Shown here: positions 48,933-60,222 of the stretch, one piece after another
Layout of the letters: every line of letters starts with the position of its first letter
Position numbering within the stretch: position 1 is the stretch's first letter
NCBI GenBank assembly: GCA_020137815.1
Contig: CM035351.1
Coordinates: forward strand, 9,819,969-9,883,968
Direction of reading: 5' to 3'
DNA from: Hormiphora californensis
Lineage: Eukaryota; Ctenophora; Tentaculata; Cydippida; Pleurobrachiidae
Length of the DNA stretch: 64,000 bases
Made by a program: the position numbers and the translations under genes
The notes under the pieces: model-generated
The model's database searches: none
What the model was told of the DNA's origin: nothing
The model's input: the letters and a program-made list of their open reading frames with translations, nothing else

Positions 48933-49600
48933 TTAGAGATCACATGCTTCTCGCTTAGAGAGTCCACAACCCCTGAATCCTTTGTCAGACACTGACTGTA
49001 CATCGCGCAACCTCGATGCACAGTCAGACCCCAAACGCAGCTTTAGAACGCGCAAAGGAGAAGATGTGGCCTTCCTCACAGCATGCTGGATCTCTTCCTC
49101 AGTGCCATAAAAACTGCACAATTCTGTGCGAGAGCTGCAGAATAGGTCTTCAGATCTCGCTGCACAGTCTTTTTGACCGCACTTTATTCAGCAGACCGGA
49201 TCTCGTCCTTAAGTGGATAACCTGCTCCTGGAGAGATTATCTTCCTCTGGGCCTCAGCAAGGTCCACCGTCAACTTGAGGGTACTGCCAGTGGTGTCAGC
49301 ACTCCCCTCCTCCTCTTCTTTCTCAGATTCAGCCTCAATCTCAGCGAGCCGACTGTGTAGGCTCTTAGTCTCCAGAAAGTACGGGAGACACTGCTTGAAC
49401 AACAGTGAGGATGCTGCCTCCAAACTATCTCTATGGACCCCCCCCCCCCCCCGGCAACCCATATCTCTAGACTCTTACCGATTATCAAATCCGCAAGTGA
49501 ATAAATTTGCCGGTTTGTCATCTGTAGCCCATACTGCACAACAAACCATTCGTTGGTGTCCAGGTTGGGATCGTCTTGGTAAACGCTCCAAATAGTTACC
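48933..49600 (-). pseudogene. Spliced-looking gene fragment, broken, family unknown
   Basis: On the minus strand a pyrimidine-rich stretch ending TCTCTCGCAG precedes an exon at 49600-49479 (40 full codons, NLDTNEWFVVQYGLQMTNRQ). It ends at a GTAAGAG donor. A 50-nt G-rich gap (49478-49429) ending in AG joins in frame to DSLEAASSLLFKQ, and the frame continues through an acidic stretch (ESEKEEEEGS) and a helical region to a TAA at 49186-49184. Coding character continues past the stop (AVKKTVQRDLKTY) and in a shifted frame to 48933. So it is either a host pseudogene or a decayed mobile ORF. The very short intron is unusual and could instead be an indel in a G-run. Confidence 0.5.
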
Positions 49601-49689
49601 CTGCGAGAGAAGAATTAATAACTAATATGGTACAGTAACTCTATTTGACACATCAGTCATTGGGCCAAAGTTGCTGCAACTTTGGCCCA

Positions 49690-50445
49690 ACTTAGTTGCA
49701 TGCATATTATTATGCAACTGGCAACATCTCGAAAAGCATGAAATTGCGTGCAGAATGGATCTACACTGCAGTAGTTAGACCGAACCTTGAATACGGGATA
49801 GAAATAACAAACACCGCACTACAAAACAAGAAAATAGCTAACAAACTGAGAAGCGTCCAAGGGAAGGCACTAAAAATGATAACTGGAGCACTAGCAACTA
49901 CAGCAACGGCAGACCTAAACATTCTTACAGACTATATTGACATAGCTGAACACCTAAAAGTGAACGTGGCAAAAACCATTACTAAACTAAGAAACGAAGG
50001 ACAATGGACCAAAGAAAAACCGAAACACAACGGACACAAAAGTATTGACGATAACATAAGACGTTACATAGGCCACAAACAAATCGACACAGCCACACCG
50101 ACGTCCGACACTCAACTTGGATACGGCCTTCACCACAACCGTGCCAGACGACCCAAACGAGTACGCAAAAGAAGCTGAAAAAGAAATGGAGAGTGACACA
50201 CCAATTCAATGCTACACAGACGGATCAAAAAATGAAAAAGGAGAAACAGGCAGCGGAATATTTATAATAAAACAAAGGAAAGAAATTGTCAGAAACTCTA
50301 ATAACCTACCGGACACATCGACAGTATTCCAAGCGGAAGTAATAGCCATCACGAAAGTAGCGAAAACAATGATAGAAAGTAAACAAGAACATGAAGAAAT
50401 AAATATCTGGCTGGATAGCCAGGCAGCCATAAAAGCCCTAATGTT
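49690..50445 (+). pseudogene. LINE reverse-transcriptase tail plus RNase H domain, frameshifted
   Basis: One frame (to about 50178) encodes an RT thumb: WIYTAVVRPNLEYGIEI and then LRSVQGKALKMITGAL. A second frame from about 50117 encodes an RNase H fold with CYTDGSKNEKGETGSGIFI, then FQAEVIAI and IWLDSQAAIKAL, giving the first three acidic positions (D, E, D). The distal part is cut at about 50445 by unrelated DNA. RT followed by RNase H is typical of the I-like LINE groups. A C-terminal piece probably from the same element follows at 51281-51428. Confidence 0.85.
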
Positions 50446-51280
50446 ATATCATATCACTCCCGCTCCGCGCGACCATTTGCACGGTGAAATATGCACTCTG
50501 CTTCCACGGGAGCATGCAGATATAGGGGTAGCGGGATATAAGTAAGAACAGTGTCCCTCAGTGTTTTTACACCTTATTCACACACAAACACACAGAATAT
50601 GACTGACAAGGTACCACACAACACATTTTACACTCACTCTCCCTGCAGCGGGGGGAACTCAGGTTCTTCGTGCCAGCTGAGTTCTTCTAGCTCAGTCCCG
50701 TTGCCGTGGACCTGGTTGGCTGATGGTCCAGTGATTACGGTCAAATCACACCGGCTCTCTCCCCAATCTTGGGGAGTAAACTTTGCCAGAGACCTTGCCG
50801 AACTCAACTATGGCACCGAGCTCTTGCAGTGCGACTGGTCCCTGCTGGGATTTGGTTCGGCGGTCGATTGATGAGCGGTTGGTTGACGATTGATATCAGT
50901 CGTTGATCGATCGTTTGTCGGTCGGTCGTCGGGCTGAGTCTTAGTGGGGATCCCGGTTGAACTGATAATCTCACCCCAGCCAGTAACCTTGTTACACATG
51001 GCAACCCATGATTTGTAATCACCGAGGGCCTCTGCCTACTAGGCATGCCTGATGACCCTTCGGCTGTCTCCCATTTAATTATGGGGGTAAATTCTACGCC
51101 AGAGAACTAGCCTCCCTCAATTATGGCAACCCATGATTTGTAATCACCCGGCAGCTGTAGCCTTTAAAACAGCCCTCCTGTCCAACATCCCATATTGGTC
51201 GGACGGAGGTTACCTTCTCTCGCAAAAATAGGGGTTATTCCCCTGGGGAACCTCTGCCCAAATTTTTGCCACATACTACC
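50446..51280. mobile_element. Unclassified DNA interrupting the RNase H LINE
   Basis: LINE similarity stops at about 50445 and a LINE C-terminal block resumes near 51281. The intervening DNA is not recognised. AACCCATGATTTGTAATCAC is directly repeated at about 51003 and 51127. The interval may combine an insertion and a deletion, because more LINE sequence is missing than an insertion alone would explain. Confidence 0.45.
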
Positions 51281-51428
51281 TTTGCAGCTCCTCCACTGCC
51301 CCGACCTAGATGAGCTACGATACAAGCTCGACTACCAAGATATCATCAACAACATTCTCACTCCCAGCAACACACTGGATCTGCACAAATTCTCCAAATT
51401 AGTATACAGAAGTAACCTATTCGAATAA
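51281..51428 (+). pseudogene. LINE C-terminal fragment with His/Cys motif
   Basis: The frame reads LLHCPDLDELRYKL followed by a helical tail ending SKLVYRSNLFE and a stop. This matches the usual HxxxCP-plus-helix ending of RNase H-bearing LINE proteins. Same strand as 49690-50445. Confidence 0.6.
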
Positions 51429-51429
51429 A

Positions 51430-52984
51430 CCATCCCCAACCATCCCGATCTGAAAGAAGTAGCAAACCGCAGGGCAAGAATCGCTACGGCCGGGGAATTC
51501 CACAAAACCACATCATAAGGGTCCCACTATTAAGGTAGGGCAGTTCTGGGCCATAACAAAGGGCCACCTCCGCCGTATGGCAAGTAATTACCCCGCAATA
51601 GTGCAACCCCTGGGAGCTGATAATTTGCCAAATGCTCACCAGAAGTTTACATAAGCGTTTTCATGCTTATCTGTGCTTGCTAAGAAATTAGCTGTCCGGA
51701 CCCCCAGGTTGCATGCTGATAAGTACTGCTAGCGGTTTTGACCAAAGACCTGAGGTGTGATAAGATATTTCAGCCGTCACCGATTAGATGGTGAACCCAC
51801 GGTATTGTCATATCCGGCAACCCACCTACCTCTACAGCTCCCTGGAGCAGTAGTAACCAAAGACCAGTCTGTGAGACAGGTAAATTCCATCCATTGTCCT
51901 GACAATATAGGTATGTCAGTCTAATATTAGATTCACTGTATCAAATACTCTTCTTGTGATGCCGGCGAAGGTTCGAGGGAAATGTTGAGCTTGCTCAACA
52001 AAATACCAGGACCCAAACCGGAACAACATCAACATTATCCCTACGTGTGGGGGACGGTGGCGAAGAGTGATATTAATATAGGTTGTCTGCCGACCATTGT
52101 GGGGCAGTAAAGTGGGAGGAATGACGGGCGGTGCAAAACACACACACACACACACACTCACTCTCCCTCTTTCTCTCACTAATTACCCCCTTATCATGTT
52201 TTGTTGTTCACTATTTCCAAGAATTCCAATCTCCCTCTCTCGTATCTCTCTCTTTATCCCTCTCTTTATTCTATTGTTAAAACGTGCCAAAACTTGTTCC
52301 CTTGCGTGTGACGCTCCAGTTGCAGATTGGAGGCTGGCTCCAGTTTCTGGCGCCAGCCTCCAGTCTGCAACTGGCGCAAGCTGGGAGAGTCCCTGTGCGC
52401 GCCAAATCTTCGTTGACTAGCAGGGTTTTCGATGTGAATTGCATGTAAAGTAGCGCGCGCGGCAGTGTCAGCAGTGTCAGCAGGGGCCTGCTTCATTGTA
52501 ACTAACGTCAGTCGCAAAATCTCTAACTGGACCCTAAGAGTTGCAGTAGTGTCTGTTAGTATTTTTGAGTGTGTTTTGCTTAGTTTGTGCTTTGTTTTGT
52601 CACATCTCTCTGTGTGTAATCACCCAATATTATGATAGTTTTGCTTGTCATGTGTTTTCTCGCGGAATATATACTCAATAACGTCCTGCACGGCATGTGC
52701 AAGCGCTCCTATATCGCACTCGTTTCACTCGTGATGGTGAAGTTGGCACCGGTGAAGTATAAGTTTAAGACCTTCCAAGTCCAGGAAGTGTTGGTTTTTT
52801 ATTGTGAAAAAGTTAAAACTGGAAATTTATAAAAACATAGAGAGCTCATAGGGCTCCGCCAACAGGGTAGAAAACCCGCGGTTAAAGGCGGCACCCTTAA
52901 CACACACCTTTTTAAAGTCTATAGAAATTGTTTGTAGAAGGTAAATAGTAAAAACATGCAATTACACAGTCCATGAGAATAAAT
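51430..52984. other. No gene seen, apart from one short hairpin
   Basis: A 22-bp stem with two mismatches (CCAGTTGCAGATTGGAGGCT and its inverse, 52316-52337 / 52353-52374) has a 15-bp loop. The 52632-52832 frame has a hydrophobic N-terminus but no recognisable family, and is not called. Confidence 0.45.
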
Positions 52985-53499
52985 TGCTGTTGGAGGAGAG
53001 GATGATTTGGTGCGACTGTGCAACGTTTACAGGCCACCTTACAACGGTAAAGCAAGGTTTACTGAGGCTAACTTTCTTGATGAGTTCAATGATTACCTCT
53101 CTAACCTTTTGATGAAAAATGGAAGTCCATCGATTATGGGTGATTTCAACTTTCAAGTACAAGACTTCAGGAACTTCTCCACAAAGAAACTCCTTAACCT
53201 TCTGGACTCGTTTGATTTTGTCCAGAATGTGCCGCTGTTGCCTACTCATCTTCAAGGAGGAACTCTGGATTTAGTTTTCTGTCAGCGTGTTATGGCCAGT
53301 AAGTTGGGGAACCTGAGGATATTTCCAGATGGTACGATGTCGGATCACTATCTGGTAATGGTGGATGTTAAGTTGGCTTCTGAAGGAAGATATGTTTCCC
53401 GAGAGAGGATGAGTGTCTACCATGATTTTAAGGCTGTAGATGTAGAGGTCTTCCGGAGTGGGCTGAGGGATATGTGTTTGGAAATTCCAGATGACGTAA
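52985..53499 (+). pseudogene. CR1/L2-like LINE endonuclease domain, 5' truncated
   Basis: The frame encodes the C-terminal two thirds of an apurinic-type endonuclease: LCNVYRPPYNGK, the catalytic block IMGDFNFQ, a PTHLQGGTLDLVF block and the terminal SDHYLVMVDV. These are the expected D-x-N and S-D-H motifs of the EEP fold. It is cut after EIPDDV by the 53500-54006 insertion, and resumes in frame at 54007. The N-terminal catalytic residues are missing, so the copy is inactive. Confidence 0.9.
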
Positions 53500-54006
53500 C
53501 ACTGTTAAGGTGGTCTTGTATGATAATGTGTGGGTGAGTAGGTTTACTGTTTTGTATAACACTTGAGAACTACAGTATATATTGCAAGGCAATGTTAACT
53601 TGCAATCAGTGATCTGATGGGTATCTTCCGATTCAAGGGGTGATGGGTCAGATATCAATGGGATCGTTCTCGGGTCCTTCCGTACTATGGTGTGAGTCGG
53701 GTGAAGAGTCTGGTGGTAAGTGAGTCCAAGTGAGTCTCAGTGCGTGTCAGTGAGTGTCCTCTCCGCTTCGTATCCTCCTTTAAGTATTGCACCGATTCTC
53801 CTCGGTAGACATAACAATTGGTTGTTATCTGACGCATGTGTAATAGGAATTTTGCTTTACGTCAGGTGTCCTCACGTCTCTCGGTATCCATCCAGCGTAG
53901 GTAAACAATCTAGAATCCCCGGAAAGCTTGACGTCAGGTGTCCTCACGTCTCTCGGTATCTATCCAGCGAAGGTAAACAATCTAGAATCCCCGGAAAGCT
54001 ATCCAA
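53500..54006. mobile_element. 0.5 kb insertion inside the LINE with near-perfect 10-bp TSD
   Basis: GATGACGTAA (53490-53499) and GATGAAGTAA (54007-54016) flank the insertion and read D-D-V and D-E-V in the LINE frame, so removing it restores a continuous protein. The insert contains a 72-bp tandem duplication (53859-53930, 53931-54002) with CCTCACGTCTCTCGGTATC and several GTGAGTCTCAGTG-type words. No terminal inverted repeat is seen. The nature of the element is unknown (possibly a solo LTR or SINE-like unit). Confidence 0.75.
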
Positions 54007-54483
54007 GATGAAGTAATGAAATATGTGGATATAACAACACCAGAACAGGCTTTGTATCTGTATGATAGAGCTTTGAAGGAGGCTGTAGATAGATTTGTCC
54101 CGACCAGACGGAGGAAATCGGTGAAGAACTTCAGGCCTTGGAGAGAGAGACAGGATGTTCGGGACACCCTGCGGGAGAGAAGAAAAGCGGAGAGGGCTTG
54201 GGAGAAGAATAAAACAGGACTAACGAAAGCACGGTACATGGAACTCCAACGACAGTTTGAGAGGATTGACAAGGAGGCAAGAATGGAGTATGTAAAGAAG
54301 AAGCTTGAAGATGTGAAGGATGACCCTGCTGGACTTCAGAAAATGTTGGCTCGACTACTGGGGAAGAAAGAGACTCTTCTACCGGGTGGACTGTCTGTCA
54401 AGAAACTAGCTGATAACTTTGCACAGTTTTTCTCTGGAAAGATTGATAAAATACGGTCTACTGTTAGTGACATTGACACCTAG
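54007..54483 (+). pseudogene. CR1/L2-like LINE linker between endonuclease and RT
   Basis: The frame continues from the endonuclease with ALYLYDRALKEAVDRFVP, an RRKAERAWEKNK basic helix, a YVKKKLEDVKDDPAGLQKML block and ADNFAQFFSGKIDKIRS just before a stop at 54481. These are the typical charged helices preceding RT in this class. RT sequence is missing. The next DNA is the GTGAGTT array. Confidence 0.88.
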
Positions 54484-54614
54484 TCCGTGCGAGATCGAGG
54501 TCGCACATAAGTGTCCGCTCCGCCCCCTAAAAAAGGGTCGTGTCTTTCAAGCCAAATTGCACGTGATCCACTGGACCGATTTGCATCCGGTTTGTCGCAA
54601 AAGACTATGAAGGC

Positions 54615-54960
54615 TTTAGGACTGTAACTCACCTGGACAGTAACTCGAAAGTGAGTTATTGTCCGAAAATTGGCGTCGACATTTTTTTTTCTGGTGACTT
54701 TCTGTCCGTATTATTTTCGACTTTTTGCTAGGACAAAAAGTCGATAGCTAGGACAAAATCTCGAAATTTAAACTCACCTAGGTGAGTTATGCGGACACTA
54801 ACTCGAATTTTGTTTCGAGTTGGGGGACAGAAACTCACTTGCTAAAACTACGAAAATGTCGAAAATTCTGGTGATATTTTCATTTTCCATGGCAGGTGAG
54901 TTTCTGTCCGGCCAATGAAATATGTTTCCAAACAGAATTTTTGAGTTTTTTTGTTCTAGC
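54615..54960. repeat. GTGAGTT...GTCCG motif array, left block
   Basis: GTGAGTTnnnGTCCG and its inverse CGGACAnnAACTCAC recur with linking GTCGAAAT/TTCGAC words. A matching block lies at 56860-57255, with about 1.9 kb between them. The two may be the ends of one element. Confidence 0.8.
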
Positions 54961-55069
54961 TATCATTATTACAAGTGAAACAAGTTGTGTGGTTGACATA
55001 AATACACTGTAAAACCCATATCCCATCCCTTTCTATATCTCCCTTCATCTCTCTCTTTCCCTCTCTATC

Positions 55070-55310
55070 TCTAGCTCCCTTCCTCTCTCTTTCTCTCTCT
55101 CTCTTTCACTCTCTCACTCTCGCTCTCTCGGTCCACTACACGCACCACTCCCACATGGGGCCGTGAGGCCCCATGCGAGAGCAGGGTTAAATCCCCCGGA
55201 CCCGGATCCTGTTGGATCTGAGGGCCCGGAGGGCCTGCGGAGTAAAGGTAGGGTAGGTAGAACAATGTACATACGGGTAAATTTAACAATGTACATATGG
55301 GTTAAGGAAA
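55070..55310. mobile_element. Uninterrupted relative of the site hit at 5859-6232
   Basis: A CT tract, the palindromic GGGGCCGTGAGGCCCC and then GAGAGCAGGGTTAAATCCCC, CGGAGTAAAGGTAGGGTAGG and AACAATGTACATA correspond to 5820-5858 plus 6233-6300 in inverse orientation. They show the pre-insertion state of the 9-bp target there. Confidence 0.8.
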
Positions 55311-55534
55311 GGGGATGATTTTAAAAAGGGGGAAGTAAAGTGGGATTAAAGCTCATGGTGACGGAGCACAAGACCTCCTAAACTATCTGCAAAGAAGCCC
55401 AATCTGCTACAATGAATTCTAAGAAGAGACAACTTATCAGGAACTGAAGAAGCAAACCGTCTGAATCTAAGGCAGCCTAAAACAAGCAGGAACGGGTTCG
55501 AGCGAAAAATAAAATAACACAAATGGATGATGAT

Positions 55535-56062
55535 TACATGTCGAGCCAGAGAGGACAGCCAGCCCGTTCCAGAGAAGCCAGCTGACTCCGTTCCAGAGAA
55601 GACAGCCGACCCCGTTCCAGAGAAGCCAGCTGACCCCGTTCCAGAGAAGCCAGCTGACCCCGTTCCAGAAAAGTCAGCTGACCCCGATCCAGAGAAGCCA
55701 GCTGACCCCGTTCCAGAGAAGACAGCCACCCCGTTCCAGAGAAGACAGCTGACCCCGTTCCAGTAAGGACAGCTGACCCCGTTCCAGTAAAGACAGCTGA
55801 CCCCGTTCCAGTAAAGACAGCTGACCCCGCTCCAGAAAAGACAGCCACCCCGTTCCAGAGAAGACAGCCACCCCGTTCCAGAGAGGACAGCTGACCCCGT
55901 TCCAGTAAGGACAGCTGACCCCGTTCCAGTAAAGACAGCTGACCCCGCTCCAGAAAGGACAGCTGACCCCGTTCCAGTAAAGACAGCTGACCCCGTTCCA
56001 GAGAGGACAGCCACCCCGCTCCAGAGAGGACGGCTGACCCCGCTCCAGTAAGGACAGCTGAC

Positions 56063-56065
<3 letters not shown>
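55535..56065. repeat. 24-bp minisatellite GACAGCTGACCCCGTTCCAG
   Basis: About twenty imperfect copies of a 24-bp unit that includes AGACAGCTGACCCCGTTCC. Because 24 is a multiple of three, both strands give long repetitive frames (ADPVPEK-type or SGTGSAV-type). No flanking coding context supports a gene. A C-run and (CT)n follow at 56065-56120. Confidence 0.92.
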
Positions 56066-56112
<47 letters not shown>

Positions 56113-56129
56113 TTCCCTCTCTCCGTGCT

Positions 56130-56855
56130 GCTATTCAGAAACCTAGAAAATCCAAAATCCGTCAACAGAGAAGATGATGAGGAGTCACAGCTAATATTAT
56201 AGGATCGGACTGGACTCAGTAGAGAGAAGTCTTGAGTCGTAGCTGCATAGTGGGTATGGTGTCGATAAGGAGAAAGGATCCACAATCAGTAGGTCTTGCT
56301 GTGATAAATTGTCGAGGATACGTGGGTAGCTAGGCTGGTCGGGAACAGATCGGAGAGGAGAAAAACCACTGCAAGTGATGAACAGCTCTCGTTGTCTCTC
56401 CATCTCTCTTCCTCTCTCTTCGTCTCTCCATCTCTCTTCCTCTCTCTCTTTGAATGGTGTGATAGATTATCGAGTGAAGGATAGGTGAGTCACTGAGTAG
56501 GAGAGCAGCTGCAGTCTGCAGCTAGGCTGGTTGGGAACAGATTGGAGAGGAGATGTAGACCACTGCAGCAGGTGATGAACGATGACTCATTGGATGAGAG
56601 ATCCGAGATCCATGACGTTCAAGGCGTTCGGGAATTCCACCCGCCTTAAGTCAAAGTAAGTCAATGACGGGAAGTGAGCCCCGGAGCTAGAGAGACAAAG
56701 AGAAGCAGAGCTCAACCAATGTATGAGTGAACAACGAGAACTGAACTAGCCCGCCCTTTCTCCCCTCTCTCTCTGTCAGGATCTCTCTACAACTTTGCAT
56801 CCCTCTCTCTGCCAACGACGCCGCCATGTCTTCCCGCCTTTTTCTCTCTGTACAT
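56130..56855. other. No gene seen
   Basis: Two imperfect copies of GGGAACAGAT(C/T)GGAGAGGAG-type sequence (about 56340 and 56532) and GATGAACAGC/GATGAACGAT suggest a diverged direct duplication of about 190 bp. No gene. Confidence 0.45.
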
Positions 56856-56859
56856 GAAG

Positions 56860-57255
56860 TGAGTTCTAGTCCGGACAGAAAATCGAAATTCGCTAATTAA
56901 GCGGACAAAAACTCACATATTTTCCCGCCCTTTCCCTGTCACCCTTGTTCCCCCTCTCTACCGAAAGTGAGTTGTAGTCCGAATTTGTGAGTTTAGAGGG
57001 CGGACAAAAAGTCGAATTTCGACATTTTTAGCGGACAGAAACTCACCTTGACCCCCACAACTCGAACAGGTGAGTTAGTGTCCGCCCGGACTCTAACTCA
57101 CCGTAAATAGTGCTAAACAGTGGGGCGGACAGAGAGTCACCTGATCCGGACTGTAACTCACCTAAATTCGACATTTTCAAAAGTGAGTTAAAGTCCGAAA
57201 TTTTCGAGTTCGAGTTCGAGTTATCGTCCGTTCGAGTTTCTGTCCGGTACCCACT
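56860..57255. repeat. GTGAGTT...GTCCG motif array, right block
   Basis: About ten GTGAGTTnnnGTCCG or CGGACAnAAACTCAC units in both orientations, plus GAGTTCGAGTTCGAGTT. It matches the left block at 54615-54960. Confidence 0.85.
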
Positions 57256-57370
57256 ATAAATTGGTCCTAGTTTACTGGAAAATACCCGAGAAGTTTGTCT
57301 GTCAACAGGAAGTGGGTCAAAATTGACACTGAAGTCAAATCTATAATTTGGCTTCCGAGCCTTTTTGCAC

Positions 57371-58800
57371 CTATATATATATATATATATTATATATATA
57401 TACCTCGACCAAAACGCGGAGTTTTTACGTCAGCCGACCCGAAACCGGATTAAATTTGGGCACCCGCTGGTCTAAGGGTCTCCAAATACGTCAAAATATG
57501 TTTAAATTATCATTTGGGATCATGCAGACCTTTTAATTACATGTAATTACCCTTTAATTACATGAAATTACATTTTAATTACATGTAATTACTTCCAATT
57601 ACATTCCAATTACTTCAGCACCTCGAGAGCTTTCGAACGCACCCTAGAACACCTTTATACTCCTTCTAATTGCCGAGTTCTGTATACCCCTTATTTTGAC
57701 TGTTTTTCGCGTCCTACCCCTTATAGGTTTAGGTATGGCCATCACCACACCCCCTATACGTCGCGGGACCTCGAGACCTTTCCAACGAGCCATAGAACAC
57801 CTCTCTACTACTTCAGGGGGCTTCAAAACTTTCACTCTAAAAATATCTATGGTTTTATGGTTTTATGGTTATGGTTACCTCGACCAAAACGCGGAGTTTT
57901 TACGTCAGCCGACCCGAAACCGGATTAAATTTTGCCACCCGCTGGTCTCAGGGCCTCCAAATATATGTCAAAATATGTCTGAATTGTCATTTGGGGTCAT
58001 TTAGACCTTTTAATTACATGTAATTACCCTTTAATTACATGTAATTACATTTTAATTACATGTAATTACTTCCAATTACATTCCAATTACATTCAGCACC
58101 TCGAGAGCTTTCGAACGCACCCTAGAACACCTTTCTACTCCTTCTAATTGCCGAGTTCTGTATACCCCTTATTTTGACTGTTTTTCGCGTCCTACCCCTT
58201 ATAGGTTTGGGTATGGCCATCGCCACACCCGCTATACGTCGCGGGACCTCGAGACCTTTCCAACGAGCCATAGAACACCTCTCTACTACTTCAGGGGGCT
58301 TCAAAACTTTCACTCTAAAAATATCTATGGTTATGGTTTTATGGTTATCAGCCGACCCGAAACCGGATTAAATTTGGCCACCCGCTGGTCTCAGGGCCTC
58401 CAAATATGTCAAAATATGTTTAAATTTTCATTTCGGGTCATTTAGACCTTTTAATTACATGTAATTACCCTTTAATTACATGTAATTACATTTTAATTAC
58501 ATGTAATTACTTCCAATTACATTCCAATTACTTTAGCACCTCGAGAGCTTTCGAACGCACCCTAGAACACCTTTCTACTCCTTCTAATTGCCGAGTTCTG
58601 TATACCCCTTATTTTGACTGTTTTTCGCGTCCTACCCCTTATAGGTTTGGGTATGGTCATCGCCGCACCCCCTATACGTCGCGGGACCTCGAGACCTTTC
58701 CAACGAACCATAGAACACCTCTCTACTACTTCAGGGGGCTTCAAAACTTTCACTCTAAAAATATCTATGGTTATGGTTTTATGGTTATGGTTTATGGTTT
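57371..58800. repeat. Tandem repeat of about 440-480 bp, three copies
   Basis: After a (TA)n tract, units begin at about 57403, 57876 and 58349. CCTCGAGAGCTTTCGAACGC recurs at 57621, 58099 and 58539 (478 and 440 bp apart). Each unit has GCCGACCCGAAACCGGATTA, repeated TTAATTACATGTAATTAC palindromes and a TATGGTTATGG tail. Frames of 63 codons on the minus strand repeat with the unit and are not called as genes. Confidence 0.92.
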
Positions 58801-59082
58801 ATGGTTTTTTTTCATCTGGTATTAAGGGCCTGTCGGCTCGGCCCCGTTGTTTTAGTTTTAGGGGGGATGTTTTAGGGGGGATGGATTGAGTTTGGGTTAT
58901 ATTCGGGTCGGGGGGCCTTGCCAGGCCCCGAATGGTTTTATGGTTTTATGGTTTTTTTTCATCTGGTATTAAGGGCCTGTCGGCTCGGCCCCGTTGTTTT
59001 AGTTTTAGGGGGGATGTTTTAGGGGGGATGGGTTGAGTTTGGGTTATATTCGGGTCGGGGGGCCTTACCAGGCCCCGAATAT
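58801..59082. repeat. Direct duplication of about 132 bp
   Basis: 58801-58932 and 58948-59080 are nearly identical, with CATCTGGTATTAAGGGCCTG and GGGTCGGGGGGCCTT, joined by TATGGTTTTATGG repeats that link back to the preceding array. Confidence 0.93.
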
Positions 59083-59084
59083 AT

Positions 59085-59540
59085 ATGTAAACGTGTATAA
59101 AATCGACCAAACTTGATATAGACGCCAATATCTCAGCAACCATTCTACATACAGGAGTTTGTAAATATTTGTGAGAAGCTCCTTCGTCTGGTCTTGAATA
59201 TGAACTAAAATTTACAAGTTTTTATACTAAGATGGGGCTTCCATGACCAATTATATGAGCAGCAAACTAAAAATTATCCAGTATACCAGTGACATTCTAC
59301 ACCATTTCAACACCTTTCATACAGTAGGGCAATGGATCTCTCTTCTCTCTCTTTCTCCCAGGGGGATGGTCGTGGGAACCTCACCCGCACTAAATTCAGT
59401 TATCCCAGGAAAGAAAGGCACTAATTAGCCAACTGAGAATGGCATTCAAGATAAAACTGTGCAGGAGTGATTCATAAGACCCATTTCTACTATTTTAGAT
59501 GATAATAGGACATAATTAATTTTATATGCTAACCTGAAGA
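59085..59540. other. No gene seen
   Basis: Short frames only, no domain. Confidence 0.4.
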
Positions 59541-59542
59541 AT

Positions 59543-60222
59543 ACCTTTAAGAACTGGATGGTACAGCATTGGCTCAAATGTAACGAGAGTAAGACTGAGT
59601 TTGTTCTCCTTGGAAAATCAAGCTCTCTTGAGAAGCTGGTATTTGATCCGGAAATAAGGTTTGGTGACACAGTGTTGCAGCCTATGGAATGCAGAGGAAG
59701 GACAGGGAAGACCCAAGGAGTACTTCTGGATGAGCATCTTACCTTGGAGAGGCAGGTGAACAATGTTAAGAAACAATGTGGACTGCAACTCAAGAACCTA
59801 TGGCAACTCAACAAGTGTTTGGACAATAGTACACGGATTCTTCTTGTGAAGCAATTGGTCATATCAAAGATAGACTACTGCAATATCCTCTACTTTGGAC
59901 TCCCAAAAAGGATTCTTAACAATCTTCAAAAGGTTCTAAACTCATGCGTACGGTTCATTTGTTGGCTTTGTTCCCTTTAGTTAATAAAGTCTGTAATTTT
60001 TCATATCATCAGTTTTTTTTGAGCGTAATGTGACCAGTTATCTTATTAGTATATCCTGAACTAGGATTGAGTTTTTTCCCAAAGTTTGTAAGAATATAAG
60101 GACTTTTTCGCGTGAGGTATACCGCTCTGAAGCTCGTCAGTGTCAGGTACAGTTTTACTGATCTGGCCCTGTCGTGTCTGTGGCGGTATACAAAACTTAA
60201 TATCATTATTATTATTATTAAT
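59543..60222 (+). pseudogene. CR1/L2-like LINE: RT thumb, C-terminus and 3' tail
   Basis: The frame at 59543-59980 encodes KNWMVQHWLKCNESKTEF, then a VLLDEHLTLERQVNNVKKQC block, VISKIDYCNILYFGLP and LNNLQKVLNSCVRFI, the canonical post-palm region of CR1/L2-type RTs. A gap or frame change follows, then SLWRYTKL-type C-terminal coding near 60170-60200 and a 3' tail (ATT)n at 60204-60222. Microsatellite tails are usual for this group. It could be the same family as 52985-54483. Confidence 0.85.

Noticed and set aside
52632-52832. 66-codon frame with hydrophobic N-terminus as a membrane protein
   Set aside because: No conserved partner in the window, weak composition and no splice or UTR signals.
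55346-56285. ADPVPEK-type or SGTGSAV-type repeat protein from the 24-bp array
   Set aside because: Both strands are open because the unit is a multiple of three without stops; there is no start context, domain or flanking coding sequence.
57644-58753. Three near-identical 63-codon minus-strand ORFs
   Set aside because: They are copies of the same part of the 440-480 bp tandem repeat and differ by scattered changes; no domain.
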